A model generated the notes under the pieces. The model was not told where the DNA came from. It saw nothing but the letters and a program-made list of their open reading frames with translations, and ran no database searches. A DNA stretch of 64,000 nt from UBA6120 sp035361955 (GTDB lineage Bacteria > Bacillota_I > Bacilli_A > RFN20 > CAG-826): the NCBI GenBank assembly GCA_035361955.1, contig DAOSDC010000003.1, positions 1 to 64,000 on the forward strand, given 5' to 3'. This document shows, piece after piece, positions 42,620 through 53,300 of this stretch (the first letter of the stretch is position 1; every line of letters starts with the position of its first letter). The translations under genes were made by a program, and so were the position numbers.

Positions 42620-44698
42620 TTACCGAGTGGATACTCCCGCCTTCTTAATGATTTCATCGGCGACGTAGCGGGGCGTCTCGCCGTAGTGGTCAAAGCGCAT
42701 GCTGTAGTTGCCGCGCCCTTGGGTAATCGACCGTAGGTCGGTCACGTATCCAAACATCTCCGCGAGCGGGACGTCGGCGTCAATGACCTTGGCATTACCT
42801 CGTTGTGATTCACCGACCATTTGACCGCGACGGCGGGCGATATCGCCCAACACGTCACCGTAGTATTGATCAGGCACCGTTACTTCGATGCGCATGATCG
42901 GTTCAAGGATAACGGGATTGCACTTTTTGGCGGCTTCTTTAAGCGCCAAGCTAGCCGCGATGCGGTAGGCGGCTTCGGAACTATCGACGTCGTGGTAGCT
43001 TCCATCAAACAGCGTCGCCTTTAAATCGATAACTGGATATCCGGCGACTAGACCGCGTTCAAGCGATTCTTTGAGGCCTTCCATCGTTGGTTTGATATAT
43101 TCGCGGGGCACGACGCCACCGACGACGGCATCAACGAATTCAAAGCCTTTGTGTTCATTCGGTTCAAACCTGATCCACACGTGACCATATTGGCCGCGAC
43201 CACCTGATTGTCGGACGTATTTGCCTTCACACTCGGCACTACCACGAATCGTTTCACGATAGCCGACTTGCGGGGCGCCAACGTTGACTTGAACGCCAAA
43301 TTCGCGTTTCATACGGTCGACGATGATATCTAGATGCAACTCTCCGACACCGGCGATAATCGTTTGTCCAGTTTCGGAATTGGTGTGCACTTTAAAGGTC
43401 GGATCTTCTTCTGATAGCTTGACAAGCGCAGTCGTCATTTTCTCTTGGTCTGCTTTGGTCTTTGGTTCGACGGCTTGTTCAATGACCGGTTCCGGGAACT
43501 CCATTTTTTCGAGCAATAATCGGTTGCGGTCGTCAGTCAGCGTATCGCCGGTAATCGTGTTTTTCAACCCGACGACGGCACCGATGTCGCCCGCGTGGAG
43601 CTCGTCGACTTCTTGACGGTGATTGGCATGCATGAGCACAACTCGACCAATCCGTTCTTTGACACCTTTGGTGGTGTTATAGATGTAAGATCCCGATTTG
43701 AGCGTGCCCGTGTAAATGCGGACATACGCCAATCTTCCGATGAACGGGTCGCTGGCGATTTTAAACGCAAGCGCAGCTACCGGTGCATTATCGTCAGGGA
43801 CGACTTCGGTAATCGAGCCATCGGGCATCGTCGCTTTAGCGTGGGGAATTTCATTGGGGCTGGGCAGGTAATCAATGACGGCGTCAAGCAGCAACTGGAC
43901 ACCTTTGTTTTTATAGGCCGAGCCGGCGAGCACTGGGAAGAATTCTCCCGTTAAAACAGCTTTACGAATCACGCGTTTGATGTCTTCGACCGAAGGCGAT
44001 TCGCCTTCAAGCACTTGCATCATGAACTCATCGTCGAACTGTGCGAGTTTTTCGACGAGCAACTGGTGTAATTCGTCGGTTTTTTGAATGTAGGCGGCAT
44101 CGATTGGCCGTGGTTCCGGCCGTTCGTCTCGATTGGCGGAGTAATTGTATTGGACTTTCTTGATAACGTCGATGATGCCGTTGAAATTCGATTCGAGACC
44201 AACCGGATATTGGATGGCCGCGGCATTAGCGGCGAGGCGTGAATACAGCGATTCGACGCACATGTCGAAATCAGCGCCAATCGCATCAAGTTTATTGACG
44301 AACACAATCCGGGGAACGCCATATTTGGTGCCTTGGCGCCAAACGGTTTCCGTTTGCGGTTCAACGCCGTTTTTCCCATCGAGGACGGTAACCGCGCCAT
44401 CAAGGACGCGCAGTGAGCGTTCGACTTCAACTGTGAAATCGACATGCCCGGGCGTGTCAATGATATTGATGCGATGCCCGTTCCAAAAAGCAGTCGTGGC
44501 TGCACTTGTAATCGTGATGCCGCGTTCTTGTTCTTGGATCATCCAGTCCATGGTCGCGCCGCCTTCGTGCGTTTCGCCGGTTTTGTAAATCCTGCCTGTA
44601 TAGTAAAGGATTCGTTCCGTCGTCGTCGTTTTGCCGGCGTCGATATGGGCCATGATGCCGATATTGCGGGTATGGGCTAAATCATAGTCGCGTGGCAT
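42620..44698 (-). CDS. fusA: translation elongation factor G
   Basis: 692 residues; the translocation GTPase. G1 AHIDAGKT, switch I RGITITSAATTAFW, G3 DTPGHVDF, G4 NKLDAIGAD and the domain IV loop (GQYGHVWIRFEP) are in place. Standard length and order behind rpsG (12-base gap). Confidence 0.98.
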   Translation of the reverse strand: MPRDYDLAHTRNIGIMAHIDAGKTTTTERILYYTGRIYKTGETHEGGATMDWMIQEQERGITITSAATTAFWNGHRINIIDTPGHVDFTVEVERSLRVLDGAVTVLDGKNGVEPQTETVWRQGTKYGVPRIVFVNKLDAIGADFDMCVESLYSRLAANAAAIQYPVGLESNFNGIIDVIKKVQYNYSANRDERPEPRPIDAAYIQKTDELHQLLVEKLAQFDDEFMMQVLEGESPSVEDIKRVIRKAVLTGEFFPVLAGSAYKNKGVQLLLDAVIDYLPSPNEIPHAKATMPDGSITEVVPDDNAPVAALAFKIASDPFIGRLAYVRIYTGTLKSGSYIYNTTKGVKERIGRVVLMHANHRQEVDELHAGDIGAVVGLKNTITGDTLTDDRNRLLLEKMEFPEPVIEQAVEPKTKADQEKMTTALVKLSEEDPTFKVHTNSETGQTIIAGVGELHLDIIVDRMKREFGVQVNVGAPQVGYRETIRGSAECEGKYVRQSGGRGQYGHVWIRFEPNEHKGFEFVDAVVGGVVPREYIKPTMEGLKESLERGLVAGYPVIDLKATLFDGSYHDVDSSEAAYRIAASLALKEAAKKCNPVILEPIMRIEVTVPDQYYGDVLGDIARRRGQMVGESQRGNAKVIDADVPLAEMFGYVTDLRSITQGRGNYSMRFDHYGETPRYVADEIIKKAGVSTR

Positions 44699-44710
44699 AG
44701 TTTACTACTC

Positions 44711-45181
44711 TTACCACCGATAATGGGCGTAAGCTTTATTGGCTTCGGCCATTTTGTGCGTGTCTTCCCGTTTTTTGACTGATGCGCCAGTACGGTTGGC
44801 GGCATCGATGATTTCGTTGGCAAGTTTGTCTTCCATTGTCTTTTCATTGCGAAGACGGGCATAGGTCACCAACCAACGAAGACCTAATGTAACTTTGCGT
44901 TCAGCGCTGACTTCGATTGGAACTTGCAAGTTGCTGGCTCCGACGCGGCGCGCTTTCAGTTCGACTTCGGGCATGATGTTATTGATTGCCGTGGCGAAAA
45001 CATCCATAGCCGGAGTGCCTGATTTTTGTTCAATCTTTTTGAAAGCGGTGTAAAGAATCGTTTGGGCAGTGCCCCGTTTGCCGTCGACCATGATTTTGTT
45101 AATGAGACGGGTTACGAGTTTTGATGTGTATAACGGATCTGGCAATACGTCGCGTTTGGCGACATGTCCTTTGCGTGGCAT
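44711..45181 (-). CDS. rpsG: 30S ribosomal protein S7
   Basis: 156 residues, the usual length, beginning MPRKGHVAKRDVLPDP (the processed RRG/RKG start of the family). It nucleates the 16S 3' domain; conserved blocks MVDGKRGTAQTILYTAF and RLRNEKTMEDKLANEI are present. Between rpsL and fusA. Confidence 0.98.
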   Translation of the reverse strand: MPRKGHVAKRDVLPDPLYTSKLVTRLINKIMVDGKRGTAQTILYTAFKKIEQKSGTPAMDVFATAINNIMPEVELKARRVGASNLQVPIEVSAERKVTLGLRWLVTYARLRNEKTMEDKLANEIIDAANRTGASVKKREDTHKMAEANKAYAHYRW

Positions 45182-45200
45182 AGCGTTGTGCTCCTTTTAA

Positions 45201-45620
45201 TTATTCGTTGCCTTTGGGTTTTTTGGTCCCATAAAGGCTGCGGCCTTGACGCCGTTTCTCAATGCCGGCGCAATCAAGCGTACCGCGGATGATGTGGTAC
45301 CGGACGCCAGGCAAATCCTTGACGCGGCCGCCGCGAATCATCACGGTTGAGTGTTCTTGTAAGTTGTGGCCTTCGCCACCGATGTAGGCCGTGACTTCAT
45401 AGCCATTGGAAAGACGGACACGGGCGTATTTGCGTAACGCCGAGTTCGGTTTCTTCGGGGTCATAGTGCCGACACGAGTGCACACGCCGCGTTTTTGCGC
45501 GGAGTTTTGGTTACTCGAGCGTTTTTGCAGCGAGTTCCAGCGTTTGCCTAAAGCCGGTGATTTCGTTTTGAATTCTGATTTTGTTCGTCCATCGCGGACC
45601 AACTGGTTAATAGTGGGCAT
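45201..45620 (-). CDS. rpsL: 30S ribosomal protein S12
   Basis: 139 residues; decoding-centre protein. The streptomycin-relevant loops are wild type (TPKKPNSALRK near 54-64 and GHNLQEHSTVMIRGGRVKDLPGVRYH), so no resistance change is visible. First gene of the str operon, with promoter and leader upstream. Confidence 0.98.
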   Translation of the reverse strand: MPTINQLVRDGRTKSEFKTKSPALGKRWNSLQKRSSNQNSAQKRGVCTRVGTMTPKKPNSALRKYARVRLSNGYEVTAYIGGEGHNLQEHSTVMIRGGRVKDLPGVRYHIIRGTLDCAGIEKRRQGRSLYGTKKPKGNE

Positions 45621-45650
45621 ATTTTACTCCTTTAATTGTTCGTGTTAAGG

Positions 45651-45705
45651 TACACAATACCCGGTGTATCAATATCCATCTTTTTTAATGACCGTCGCCG
45701 GTCAT
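45651..45705 (-). promoter_or_regulatory. Leader of the str operon with two stems
   Basis: The minus-strand leader holds ATGACC / GGTCAT (45688-45705, 6-base loop) and TACAC / GTGTA (45651-45668, 8-base loop) between promoter and rpsL. Neither has a T-run behind it, so they are not terminators. A ribosomal-protein autoregulation site is possible. Confidence 0.4.
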
Positions 45706-45730
45706 CGCATGGAGATTTTAGTCCTAGTCA

Positions 45731-45759
45731 AGTATAGCGAGGGGCAAAATCAATTGCAA
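45731..45759 (-). promoter_or_regulatory. Promoter of the str operon
   Basis: -35 TTGCAA (45754-45759), 17-base spacer, -10 TATACT (45731-45736) on the minus strand, about 110 bases before rpsL and immediately behind the stop of the M6 protease gene. Confidence 0.7.
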
Positions 45760-45775
45760 GAAAAAAAGCAATAAA

Positions 45776-47332
45776 TTATATGGCGAAGCGAATTGTCGCT
45801 TGATATCGGTCGAGACTTACGATTTCGAATGTGAAAGGCAAGGTGGCGCCGGAGTTGAATTGAAAATCGCTAAAGGCGTCTTGTCCAAACGTATCTCCGA
45901 CATAAAACAGCGTATCGTTAGTCGCCATTTCCCCGCCAAGGAAAGTGGCCGTATCGCCTTTTTCCAGCAACCGATAAATCAAATTTTCGTTGAGCGTGGT
46001 CGCATATGTGTTGGTGTGGGCGACGTTGCGATAATAGCTGCCTGGCGCAGGTAAATCGTCTATAGACACCTCGTTTTCATAACCGATGAACGTATCGCCG
46101 CTGACGCGATGATAACTGGCACGCGCATCAACGTGATACACCTTGATGCCACGATTGCCCATCAGGCGCGCGGACGCATGGCCATAGGCACGTTCGGAGT
46201 CGACATAATTTAAACCATTGGGGGCATAAAATTCGATGGCTAAATATTCGTCAAACGCTTTGCCGTTCCAATCGGGGGCAATGATGATCGCTTCGCCGTG
46301 ATTGACGAAAGGACGGATCGTAATGTCGCCCGGACCGGTAACTACATATGGGCGCGTCCAATCAAGCAGCATTTTCGAAAGGACGGTATGGTCTCCGATT
46401 GAATAATCCATCATGTCGACTTTTCCCGTGGGTCCGTGTGTATATTGATAGCGCTTAAATAGCGAATCTTCCGGATTAAATGTGGGAAACGAAGCAGGAA
46501 TCGACGACGTATTGTAATAATCGGTCAAACCTAGCAAATGTCCGACTTCGTGAATGAACGTGTGGGGATCGCCTTTGCCGCGGTAAACGTTTAAGAAATG
46601 GTAGGATGCCCACACATAGCCATTACCGATTGGGTCGCCAACCGACAAGCTACCGTCGATGCCGGTGTCAAACGATGTAAACGCCCAAAACACCGAGTCG
46701 TTATTAATATAGGGTGCCGCGTACACGAGAAAAACGGCGTCGATATAACCATCGTTATTCATGTCATAGTCGGTAATCGAACCGTATTCTTGTTTATACC
46801 AGGAGATTGCCGCTTTCAAAATACGTTCTGTGGCCACCGTTTTACTGCCAGAACTAGCAAGCGCGGCGACTGATTCATCGCTATTAAACCAATCGCTGAC
46901 CATGCCTTCAAATATTAACTGCCCATAACTTGAGGCATGATAAAAACTGGTGACTGATTCCCACTGGGTCGTTTTTGACTGGCCAAAGAACGCGTTTTTG
47001 ATGACGGTGATGCTGCCTTGTTCTCCTTCGGGCAAGGCACTGGCCCGATAATCGGTGAAGTCAACGGGAATTACGAGCAACCGTTGATAGCCTGTTGTGT
47101 CCATCGTCATCGTTTTTTGAGTACCGTTAGGATGTTCGCGCCGCAAAGCCGTATAGTCATCGGTATATGCCCCGGGGCGATAATAATTAGCAGCGGTAAT
47201 TTCCGGTTGCGGAAAAGCGATTGGGTCGCCTTGATAAGCAAGGTATTCCGGCACTCCAAACGCGCAACTGGACAAAAGGGCTGCCAAAACGGTCGCCATC
47301 AGCGTCGTTTTGACCAAAAACGTTTTACTCAT
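45776..47332 (-). CDS. secreted M6-family metalloprotease lipoprotein (copy 1)
   Basis: 518 residues. Signal peptide with lipobox LSSC (Cys23). The zinc motif HEVGHLLGLTD gives His261, Glu262, His265 and Asp271 (HExxHxxGxxD), as in immune-inhibitor-A type M6 peptidases. A Ca-loop-like stretch DMNNDGYID (190-198) lies before it, and GKVDMMDYSIGDHTVLSKML, with its conserved Met-turn-like MMD, behind it. It probably degrades proteins at the cell surface. It overlaps the second M6 gene by 4 bases (ATGA) and is the last gene of its operon; no strong terminator follows. Confidence 0.9.
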   Translation of the reverse strand: MSKTFLVKTTLMATVLAALLSSCAFGVPEYLAYQGDPIAFPQPEITAANYYRPGAYTDDYTALRREHPNGTQKTMTMDTTGYQRLLVIPVDFTDYRASALPEGEQGSITVIKNAFFGQSKTTQWESVTSFYHASSYGQLIFEGMVSDWFNSDESVAALASSGSKTVATERILKAAISWYKQEYGSITDYDMNNDGYIDAVFLVYAAPYINNDSVFWAFTSFDTGIDGSLSVGDPIGNGYVWASYHFLNVYRGKGDPHTFIHEVGHLLGLTDYYNTSSIPASFPTFNPEDSLFKRYQYTHGPTGKVDMMDYSIGDHTVLSKMLLDWTRPYVVTGPGDITIRPFVNHGEAIIIAPDWNGKAFDEYLAIEFYAPNGLNYVDSERAYGHASARLMGNRGIKVYHVDARASYHRVSGDTFIGYENEVSIDDLPAPGSYYRNVAHTNTYATTLNENLIYRLLEKGDTATFLGGEMATNDTLFYVGDTFGQDAFSDFQFNSGATLPFTFEIVSLDRYQATIRFAI

Positions 47333-48897
47333 GTTAAAAGTTGTTCACGCCATGAAATCGAAATCGTGGCCACTTCCGTGTCAATCGTGTCAATCGTAAT
47401 CGAATAATTGAAAATCGTTCCATTATTAAAAGTATAGTTAGGATAATTAGTTTCGTCAAAAGCCATACCTTCGGTAAAAAGTGAGCGATTCGTCGCCACA
47501 TATCCATGCCGCAAACGAGTGCTGCCATCAGGTTCTAATAGCCGCAGCAATTTATTGCTGGCGACCGCGCTTCGACTAGCGGTATTCGAGTTGGCGATGC
47601 CATAGTAAACATCGTTTGTTCTGACACCGATGTTTCTAACGTAATCAGAAAATTGAAAACTTCCCAATCCGCGGATGAAACGTCCTAACCGCGCATCGAC
47701 GTGATAAATTTTTATGCCATCGATTGAAAACGTCCGTGGGTAGTAACCGGCAAATTGTTGTAACGAATCCTTTTTATTCAAACCTTGGGGCTGGTAATAC
47801 TCAATCAATAAGTATTCGTCAAGCAACGTGTCATCGTAATTGATTGGAATGATGGCGACATCTGGCTGCTGATATAAAGGTCGTAGACTCACATCGGTGG
47901 GCTTGGTCACTACTTTAGGTGTCAGCCATCCAAATACAGCTTTAGAAAAACCGTTATGGTCACCGACGTTATAGTCCATCATGTCGATGCCACCGGCGCT
48001 ACCCCAATCGCCTCGGTCGGAGTCATATGTATAATAGTCGGGCAAACCGAGAAAGTGACCGATTTCGTGAATGTATGTGTGAGCGTCCACTTCCAATTTG
48101 CCTTGAGAGTCGGTCCACGGATGGAAAATGGGCTCATCATCGTCTCCGCGAACAATGCGTCCTTGTTCATCGCGTTCGAGATATCCGTCTTTGTACATGA
48201 AGTCATAACTGGACCAACCATAATGGAAGACGCCGGGACGATCGGTATTGGCAACGCCGGCATTGTCGTATTTGGTGTAAGCCCAAAACACGCGGTTATC
48301 ATCGACAAGCGGGTCTTCTTTGGCATTGGCCGGAACTGAATAGATAAAATATACGGCATCGATAAAGCCGTCACCATCGGTGTCAAGTCGCGTTAGATTG
48401 TCGGCATAAGTTTCACGATACCAAGTAATCGCCGGACGCATTACGTCATTGGTGACATCGTATCGTCCGCCTTCAGCGAGCTGTGCGGCACTGACACTTG
48501 GAGTATACCAAGGCGAGACTTCGCCATAAAAGCGCAATTGCTCATAGCTTGAAGCTTGATAATATGAAGCGACGGAATGCCACAATATGTCTTCTTCATC
48601 CTCAAAAAACGCCTTCTCGATGTCATCTTTGACGACTTGACAGCCGCCAATTAAATCGGCGCACGGAAAATCGGTAAACGAAATCGGAATGACCAAAATG
48701 GGTACATCCCCGATTGTCGGGGTCGATGATTTGTATCCTTGGGCAATGCGCGCTTGTTTGTATGTGTTTCGATACGAACTTGGTTCATAAGTCGCGGGCA
48801 GTTCGCTTGATGTCGATGAATTTTGTGAACTATACACGCATGATGAAAGCACGATTAGTAATAGCGGAAACCATGTTTTGAATCGAATCCGACTCAT
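47329..48897 (-). CDS. secreted M6-family metalloprotease lipoprotein (copy 2)
   Basis: 522 residues, paralogue of the neighbouring protease. Lipobox LSSC (Cys20) and then a Ser/Thr-rich linker. Zinc motif HEIGHFLGLPD: His277, Glu278, His281, Asp287. EF-hand-like loop DTDGDGFID (172-180). Met-turn block GGIDMMDYNVGDHNGFSK. The two copies share order and motifs but differ in the linker and in an acidic insertion around 240-270 (ERDEQGRIVRGDDDEPIF), so this is an old tandem duplication. Starts 3 bases after the permease gene. Confidence 0.9.
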   Translation of the reverse strand: MSRIRFKTWFPLLLIVLSSCVYSSQNSSTSSELPATYEPSSYRNTYKQARIAQGYKSSTPTIGDVPILVIPISFTDFPCADLIGGCQVVKDDIEKAFFEDEEDILWHSVASYYQASSYEQLRFYGEVSPWYTPSVSAAQLAEGGRYDVTNDVMRPAITWYRETYADNLTRLDTDGDGFIDAVYFIYSVPANAKEDPLVDDNRVFWAYTKYDNAGVANTDRPGVFHYGWSSYDFMYKDGYLERDEQGRIVRGDDDEPIFHPWTDSQGKLEVDAHTYIHEIGHFLGLPDYYTYDSDRGDWGSAGGIDMMDYNVGDHNGFSKAVFGWLTPKVVTKPTDVSLRPLYQQPDVAIIPINYDDTLLDEYLLIEYYQPQGLNKKDSLQQFAGYYPRTFSIDGIKIYHVDARLGRFIRGLGSFQFSDYVRNIGVRTNDVYYGIANSNTASRSAVASNKLLRLLEPDGSTRLRHGYVATNRSLFTEGMAFDETNYPNYTFNNGTIFNYSITIDTIDTEVATISISWREQLLT

Positions 48898-48900
48898 GGA

Positions 48901-50277
48901 CTACTCCACAATGCGCGGAGTCGCCAAATTCATTAAAAACGCCAATGCGATAATAATCGCGTAGCTAGGGATCGGCGTCATGCCCGCCATTAACCGAAAT
49001 GTCGTGTTGCCAAGAAAATCGGAAATAAATTCCATTGTTGATAGCGTAAGGCCAAGCCCGAGTACGATTAGTGAAAGCGCCGTCGCCTGTGGGTGCAAAT
49101 CATCATGAACGAGTCGCGCAACACGATTAAAACCTTTGACAGCTTCAAATCCAATCCAGCCAATCAGCACGCCTCCGATGACTGGTAAAGGAATCGCGTT
49201 AAGATAATAACTTATGAGCGGAAACAGCCCAATTGATATTGTGATCAGCGCAATGAAAATCAAACTAATGGGATGGGCTTTTGTGCGGCCGACGCCCATT
49301 TTGACGGTGTCTTCGCTAATGGCTAGTGGGTAGCCCCCGACCATTGAGCCAATCATCGTGGCAATGCCTTCGCTTAAAAGCGTCTTATCGGCATGCAAAC
49401 CTTCGCTCGAATGCGGTTCTTTTAACACGTAAACCGTCATCGCGTGAATGTGCTCGCTGATGGCGACTAGTACCAAAGGAACGATCAATAGTAAGCTCTC
49501 CAAATCGAAATGTAAGTATTGCCAAAAACCAAAATTAGCTTCCAAATCGTGGAAAACTGTCAGTGCAACATCGGGAATGACAATAAGGCGGAATAACAAT
49601 GTATGGTCTAGCGACTCCGACAACCACAACAATTCGATGGCATCGACGATGACCGTCGTCACTATTCCCGTCAAGATACCAAATAAGGCGGCCAACATCG
49701 CTTGCCCAGCCGGTTTTTTGCTTAAAAATGTCGTGACCGTATAGCCAAATAGCGCCATTAATCCAATCGTGATAAATTTCCACATCGGTGTGCTCGTTTC
49801 AACCAGCGGATCGTAAAACGAAAACATGAACACGCGGGGAAGTAGCGACAGTGCCAATAACACAATCAGGCTTCCCGAAAAAGTCGGTGAGAAGATCCGG
49901 CGCATTTTCTTGACGCCGACATAACGAACGAGCGTTGCTCCGAATACATATAGCAAACCGCTGACCCAAAGCGACACCAACAGACCACCCAAACGGAAGT
50001 TCCAAGCTGGCGTACCGATTGCCAACGTTTCATAACCGCGCATGAAAATTACTAGTGCGGGTAAGAAAACGAACGAAGGCATCGTGACAAACGGCATCGA
50101 TTTACCACCGAATATCGTGACGAGAATCGTACCCAAACCAAGGGCTAGTAAAAGCGGACCGAGTCCGATGTTTGCAGCAGCGGCAACTAATAGCGACAAA
50201 GAAAAAAGTGCTCCGAATTGACCGAAAGCATGCGATAGGCCTAGTTTCAATTTCGATTTTTTGCCCAAATCATTCAT
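48901..50277 (-). CDS. NCS2-type nucleobase permease (uracil/xanthine permease family)
   Basis: A membrane protein of about 458 residues with some 12-14 hydrophobic segments. Family marks are the ISEHIHAMTVY helix (Glu as in the substrate site of UraA), the GLHADKTLLSEGIATMIGSMVGG block and PVIGGVLIGWIGFEAVKG. It is divergent from classical UraA (YPLAISEDTVKMG replaces the NTTYGENIG segment), so the substrate is uncertain. I use ATG 50277 although no Shine-Dalgarno is visible; the TTG at 50295 is an alternative. It heads the operon with the two M6 proteases. Confidence 0.82.
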   Translation of the reverse strand: MNDLGKKSKLKLGLSHAFGQFGALFSLSLLVAAAANIGLGPLLLALGLGTILVTIFGGKSMPFVTMPSFVFLPALVIFMRGYETLAIGTPAWNFRLGGLLVSLWVSGLLYVFGATLVRYVGVKKMRRIFSPTFSGSLIVLLALSLLPRVFMFSFYDPLVETSTPMWKFITIGLMALFGYTVTTFLSKKPAGQAMLAALFGILTGIVTTVIVDAIELLWLSESLDHTLLFRLIVIPDVALTVFHDLEANFGFWQYLHFDLESLLLIVPLVLVAISEHIHAMTVYVLKEPHSSEGLHADKTLLSEGIATMIGSMVGGYPLAISEDTVKMGVGRTKAHPISLIFIALITISIGLFPLISYYLNAIPLPVIGGVLIGWIGFEAVKGFNRVARLVHDDLHPQATALSLIVLGLGLTLSTMEFISDFLGNTTFRLMAGMTPIPSYAIIIALAFLMNLATPRIVE

Positions 50278-50316
50278 ATCGATATAATACAACAATCTAT
50301 TTGTTTAACTATAAAA

Positions 50317-50338
50317 AAAGCGTGGTTCTCCACGCTTT
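50317..50338 (-). terminator. Terminator of the rpoBC operon
   Basis: A perfect AAAGCGTGG / CCACGCTTT stem with a 4-base loop, followed by TTTTA on the minus strand, 8 bases after the rpoC stop. Confidence 0.88.
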
Positions 50339-50345
50339 TAATCTT

Positions 50346-53300
50346 TTATTCGTCGAGTGACAAATTATCGTCGAATTGGTCCATCCATTGTTCGTGGCTT
50401 TCACGATAATTGTTGCGGATGTTGCGCATGAATTCCTCGACGGAGAAATCACTCGTCAACTCGGCGCGCTGCTCATCGGTTTTAAGACCACGGCCAGCGG
50501 GAATCATTTTGCCGGTAATCACGTTTTCTTTGAGTCCGTGAAGGACGTCGGTTTTTCCTTTGATGGCGGCATCGGTAAGCACGCGTGTCGTTTCTTGGAA
50601 ACTGGCCGCCGATAAGAATGATTCGGTTTCCAGTGCCGATTTAGCGATACCAAGTAGACGCGGTACGCCGACGGCCGGCGTTTTGCCTTCGGCAAGGGCC
50701 AGGGCGTTTTTCTCGGTGAAGACATTAATGTCTACCCGTGTTCCCGGAATCAAATCGGTGTCGCCGCCATCGATGACCACGAGTTTGCGCAGCATTTGAC
50801 GCACGATGACTTCGATATGTTTGTCAGCGATGTTGGCGCCGTTGCCTTGATACACTTTTTGGACTTCTTTGATGATGTATTTTTGTACGGCGTTGACATC
50901 GGCGTATTTAAGCAAGTCTTTGGGATAAATCGCACCTTCGGAAATCTTTTGGCCCGGATTGACTTCGTCGCCTACTTGAACGCGTAACCGCGCTCCGAAA
51001 TTAGTGGCGTAATCGCGGGTGTCGCCATTGTCTTCATTGACGACTCTGACGGTGAATCTTCCACCATTTTCATCGATGGAGACGACTTTTCCGGAAATGC
51101 CGCTGATGACGGCTTCGCCCTTGGGCGTCCGCGCTTCGAAAATTTCTTGAACACGGGGGAGACCGTCGGTGATGTTACGACCGGCGACGCCGCCTTCGTG
51201 GAACGTTCTCATCGTCAACTGCGTGCCTGGTTCGCCGATTGATTGGGCGGCGATAATGCCGACCGCTTCGCCCACTTCAACTAGTTTGCCCGTCGCCAAG
51301 TTGCGACCATAACATTTTTGGCAAATGCCGTCTTTGCTTTCACAGCCAAACACCGAGCGAATCATGACATCGGTTACTCCGGCGTCAACGATGGCTCGCG
51401 CATCGAGTTCATCCATCAAATGGTCGGCTTCAACGATAATCTCGCCGGTTTGGGGATGGACGACCGCTTTAAGTGTATAGCGTCCAACGAGCCGGTTGTA
51501 CAAAGGAGTAATGACCGCTTGACGCGAAGAGTCCATAATCGTGAACACGTTGGTGCCTCGATCAGTGTGGCAGTCTTCTTCGCGAATGATGACGTCTTGG
51601 GCGACGTCGACGAGTTTACGCGTCAAATATCCAGAGTCCGCCGTTTTTAGCGCGGTGTCGGCTCCGACTTTACGCGCACCGTGGGTGGCGATGAAGAATT
51701 CGGCGATTGAAAGACCCTCACGGAACGAGGAACGAATCGGTAGTTCGATGAAGCGACCGCTTGGTTTGCTCATCAAACCACGGTAACCAATCAGCTGCTG
51801 GAAGTTACTCGCCTTGCCGCGAGCACCGGAGTTGAAGATGATGTTCAAGGGGTTGTCGTTGCTATTTTGCATCATCGTGACGACGGCGTTTTTGATTTGG
51901 GCTTGGACATCGTCTTTCCAAACGGTGACCACTTGTTGATACCGTTCTTCGTCAGTCAAAAGCCCTTGTTCATATTGATCTTGGATCAAAGCGACGCGAT
52001 CATCGCCTGCCTTAATGAGATTTTTCTTGTTTTCGAGAACCAAGATGTCGCTTAAAGCGACGGTTAAACCTGACTGGGTTGCGAAACGGAACCCTTGGTC
52101 TTTCATCTTGTCGAGAATCGCCGAGGTCTTGCTCGTGCCGTAACGGTGGAACACTTCCTTGATGATTTCCGCAAGATCTTTGCTGCCATATGGCGTTAAA
52201 ACGTGCTTTTTGGCAAATACTTCCGGAATATTGGTGCCTTTGGGCACGAAGTATTCCTCTAAATCCATCTTGAGATTGATGGAGTTTTTATTGTTGAGGT
52301 AGGGGAAATCGGACGGGAAAATTTGGTTAAAGAATACTTTACCGACGCTAGTAAGCAAATAACCTTCGTTCATTTCATCGCTGAATCCGTCTTTACGCAA
52401 TGCGTAACCGGGAAGGGCGATGCGGTTGTGAAGGTGAATTTGCTTGGTCGAGAAAGCGAGGTTTACTTCTTCGAAACTGCGGAACACTTTGCCTTCGCAA
52501 GTTGCGAACAGTTCGTATTGTTCGGCTTGGGTATTGTCGCCTAGCGCACGGGAATTCGCGGCTTTGCGCAGAAAGTCGGCTTTGGTTTGTTCCATCGTCA
52601 AATAGAAATTACCGATGACCATGTCTTGCGAAGGCGTGGCAATCGGGAGCCCGTCTTTGGGACCCAAGATGTTATTGCTGGCCAGCATTAAATTGAGCGC
52701 TTCTTCTTGCGCGGCTTTTGAAAGCGGGACGTGGACGGCCATTTGGTCGCCGTCAAAGTCGGCGTTGAAGCCCGTACAAACGAGCGGGTGCAACCGAATC
52801 GCGCGACCTTCGACGAGTTTTGGCTGGAACGCTTGGATACCCAAACGGTGCAATGTCGGCGCGCGGTTTAATAAGACTGGATGTTTTGAAATGATTTCTT
52901 CGAGAATATCGAACACGACTTCGTCGTAATTGTCGACTTTCTTGTCAGCTTGCTTATGGCTCGTGGCAAATCCGCGTTCAATCAGCAATCCGGCGATAAA
53001 CGGACGTAGCAATTGGATGGCCATCTCGCGCGGCAGTCCGCATTCATACATTTTTAAATCGGGACCGACGGCAATGACCGAACGGCCAGAGTAGTCGACC
53101 CGTTTACCCAATAGGTTTTGACGGAAGCGGCCTTGCTTGCCTTTTAAAGCGCTCGAGAGCGATTTAAGTTCACGGCCGGAACCACCCGATGATAACACGG
53201 GTTTGCCCCTTCTTCCATTATCAATCAGGGCGTCGACGGCTTCTTGAAGCATGCGCTTTTCGTTACGAAGCATCGTCGTCGGCGCTTTGATGTTGATTAA

